From Nostoc sp. TH1S01 (GTDB taxonomy: Bacteria; Cyanobacteriota; Cyanobacteriia; Cyanobacteriales; Nostocaceae), in the NCBI GenBank assembly GCA_018993265.1, contig JAGKSW010000097.1:1-61023 (forward strand): 61,023 nucleotides of DNA. The letters are read 5' to 3'. The notes below the pieces were generated by a model. The model was not told where the DNA came from, searched no databases, and saw only the letters and a program-made list of their open reading frames with translations. Of this stretch, positions 59,191 to 61,023 are shown one piece after another (the first letter of the stretch is position 1; every line of letters begins with the position of its first letter). The position numbers and the translations under genes were made by a program.

Positions 59191-60795
59191 ATGAGTCTAC
59201 CTTTTATACTAGATATAACAATTGGATTAGTATTTATTTACTTAATATTAAGTTTATTGGCTTCGGAAATACAGGAATTAATTACAACAATCTTGCAATG
59301 GCGTGCTGTGCACTTAAAGAAATCTATTGAAATTTTGATAGCAGGTGATGTGAGCAAATCAGATGATGATAACGTCATTCAACTAGTAAACGATTTATAT
59401 AATCATCCACTGCTCCAAAGCGTTAACCAAGAAGCTAAAGGATTTTTAACGACCTTACCGCGGAAATTTATTTGGTTCTTATCCTCTTTTCTCAATAAAA
59501 TTTCTTTCCCCGGAGAGAAGAGAACAAAAAGTATTTTTGGCTATGTCAGAAATGGTAAAGATGATGTGAGAAAGCAAAAACACAGTGCGCCTTCTTACAT
59601 ACCTGCGGAAACTTTTGCTACAACCTTGATGGATACATTAGGGCTGCCCAAGCTAGTGCAGAAATTAACAGAATCAAGATTGATAAATTTTACACATCAA
59701 CAATTAGAGGAATTTAAAATTATATTATCCAGGTTAGAAGCCAAGGTAGACAATACTGATGAGAATATTCAGCAGTTTTTAGCAAATACTCGTGATGAGT
59801 TTACCAAAAATGTAGAAGAAAGTTTTCAACTAATTCTTGCTGATTTTCAAAAAGATAAAATAGATTTATATACTAGCCTCAATCGCATGGCTAAAAGTGT
59901 AGATAGATATATTGGCTGTTTTGCGGCTGATATGCCAGAGCATGATTTACTCAGTAACGCTCTCCAGCGATTAAAAGTTTTAAGAGCAGATACTTTTGAT
60001 GATATTGAACAGACCATTTGTTTAAAAGGATTGCGCCCGAATATTAACGAAGTTGTGCAACTAATTAATGTTGGTAGTGAAATTCAACAAGAATTTATCA
60101 ATGAGTTTCAAGATAAAGACAGCGAAGCATATCAAACCTTTCAATATCTCAGCCAAAGATTAGAACAGTTCAGTCAAAAACTACCACCATCAGTGGTGAG
60201 TAACATGGCGACACTCGCCAGACGCGCTCAACTGAAAGCCAAGTCCACAGAGGATGGAGTTAATATATTACGCCGAGAAATTGAGCAAACCTTTAATAAT
60301 TCAATGGAAAGAGCCTCTGGTGTTTACAAGCGGAATGCCAAAGGTGTAGCGTTGTTAATTGGATTTGCGATCGCGATTATTGCCAATGCAGATACCTTCC
60401 ATATTGTCAGTAGATTATCGAAAGATACAGCTATTCGCACAGCGATTGTCAATAATGCTGGACAAATAGTGGAAACTAATACAACCCAAGATTTACAACG
60501 GCTTAAAGAAGCAACAGACCAAGTTTTGACAGATATTTCTCTGCCAATTGGTTGGAACCAAGTTAACCTAGATCAACAAATTCCAAAAGCCAGTAGTAGT
60601 GAAAAATCTACTATGTTTCCGATTAAAAACTATTTCACAATGGTTGCGGGCTGGTTTATCAGTGGAATTGCAATTTCGATGGGTGCGCCCTTTTGGTTCG
60701 ACTTACTGAGTAAGATTGTCAATGTGCGTAATTCCGGGAAAAAACCCGCGGCTTCTACTCACGAACAGGCTACTGAAGGAGAAAGCACTTATTAA
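59191..60795 (+). CDS. Large membrane protein of unknown function
   Basis: 534 residues from ATG 59191 (MSLPFILDITIGLVFIYLIL), chosen because a hydrophobic helix begins at once and AGGAAGC precedes it. Residues 60-390 are soluble, mainly helical and coiled-coil-like (FKIILSRLEAKVDNTDENIQ). Two helices follow at about 400-420 (KGVALLIGFAIAIIANADTF) and 485-510 (YFTMVAGWFISGIAISMGAP). The tail is short and charged. No enzymatic motif seen. Overall form suggests a membrane-tethered scaffold. Confidence 0.7.
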   Translation: MSLPFILDITIGLVFIYLILSLLASEIQELITTILQWRAVHLKKSIEILIAGDVSKSDDDNVIQLVNDLYNHPLLQSVNQEAKGFLTTLPRKFIWFLSSFLNKISFPGEKRTKSIFGYVRNGKDDVRKQKHSAPSYIPAETFATTLMDTLGLPKLVQKLTESRLINFTHQQLEEFKIILSRLEAKVDNTDENIQQFLANTRDEFTKNVEESFQLILADFQKDKIDLYTSLNRMAKSVDRYIGCFAADMPEHDLLSNALQRLKVLRADTFDDIEQTICLKGLRPNINEVVQLINVGSEIQQEFINEFQDKDSEAYQTFQYLSQRLEQFSQKLPPSVVSNMATLARRAQLKAKSTEDGVNILRREIEQTFNNSMERASGVYKRNAKGVALLIGFAIAIIANADTFHIVSRLSKDTAIRTAIVNNAGQIVETNTTQDLQRLKEATDQVLTDISLPIGWNQVNLDQQIPKASSSEKSTMFPIKNYFTMVAGWFISGIAISMGAPFWFDLLSKIVNVRNSGKKPAASTHEQATEGESTY

Positions 60796-61023
60796 GTGAG
60801 TCAGGAAAAAGAACGCACTCCTTATCGATTAGGTTCTGACCAAGCCCCTTCGGGGCGGGAACAGGCACTCTTGGGACAGGGAATAGGTAAAGAATTAGCC
60901 TCGAATTTTGGAAGCCCCTAAATTTATTTATGAAAATTAGTAAAAACATTTTTTCGAGACACGTAGTGCGAGAAAGAATACATCCTTATACAAATCCCCA
61001 TTATTTAATTATGGGTGCGACCC
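60796..61023. other. Window end with small hairpin
   Basis: AGCCCCTTCGGGGCGGG near 60843-60859 is a stable hairpin that may end transcription of the upstream gene. No complete gene is visible to the window edge. Confidence 0.35.

Overview
This is filamentous, Nostocales-type cyanobacterial chromosome (Nostoc, Anabaena, Calothrix or a close relative). The assignment rests on very frequent GCGATCGC (HIP1) octamers, low GC content, heptad short tandem repeats and many miniature inverted-repeat elements between genes. Several genes are also typical of the group: a cyAbrB regulator, HisZ, Rcp1-type receivers, large GAF/PAS hybrid kinases, a PEP-CTERM protein and a UPF0175/DUF3368 toxin-antitoxin pair. 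No rRNA, tRNA or CRISPR array was recognised by eye.

Layout. 1-6270 is an AT-rich accessory stretch. It holds a nonsense-broken hypothetical gene, a secreted hypothetical protein, a 5'-truncated HTH-TPR gene, a 28-residue acidic peptide ORF, a STAND-type ATPase fused to a six-helix membrane domain (split by one in-frame TAG), and a GNAT gene. 6.3-16.2 kb carries a quinone oxidoreductase, a pentapeptide-repeat membrane protein, a GNAT gene, a three-gene operon (inactive HtrA homologue, active HtrA-like protease, LuxR regulator with a degenerate receiver), a protealysin-like M4 protease with its emfourin-type inhibitor, and a BtuF-like protein. 16.7-28.3 kb is mainly housekeeping: a hybrid kinase, J-domain/TPR protein, hisZ, a ferredoxin, a PEP-CTERM protein, a LivF-type ATPase, a membrane glycosyltransferase, a MoeB-rhodanese protein and a JAMM protease. 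28.9-35.2 kb has two Tat-exported beta-carbonic anhydrases, a small heat-shock protein, a universal stress protein and PEP synthase.

35.5-41.4 kb is a gene graveyard and a probable integrative element. Fragments of three genes are fused at 35.57-36.58 kb. An 85-bp copy of the moaE 3' end then lies 4,025 bp from the real moaE 3' end. Between the copies are one intact HigBA-type module, at least two decayed toxin-antitoxin modules, a truncated nitroreductase, an IS5-type transposase fragment and a truncated serine recombinase directly beside moaE. 42.1-50.3 kb is a four-gene two-component cluster. 50.7-61 kb carries pyrR, cobD/cbiB, an Rrf2 regulator, cyAbrB1 (calA), a ClC channel, a second glycosyltransferase and an unknown membrane protein.

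The strongest leads for an undescribed system are the protease / dead protease / pseudo-receiver operon (10.24-12.61 kb) and the moaE-flanked element (36.84-40.95 kb). Repeats are a theme throughout: several MITE families occur in multiple copies, one copy is nested in another, and in a few places repeats contribute stop codons or a leader peptide to genes. All functional calls come from reading motifs. No database search was run.
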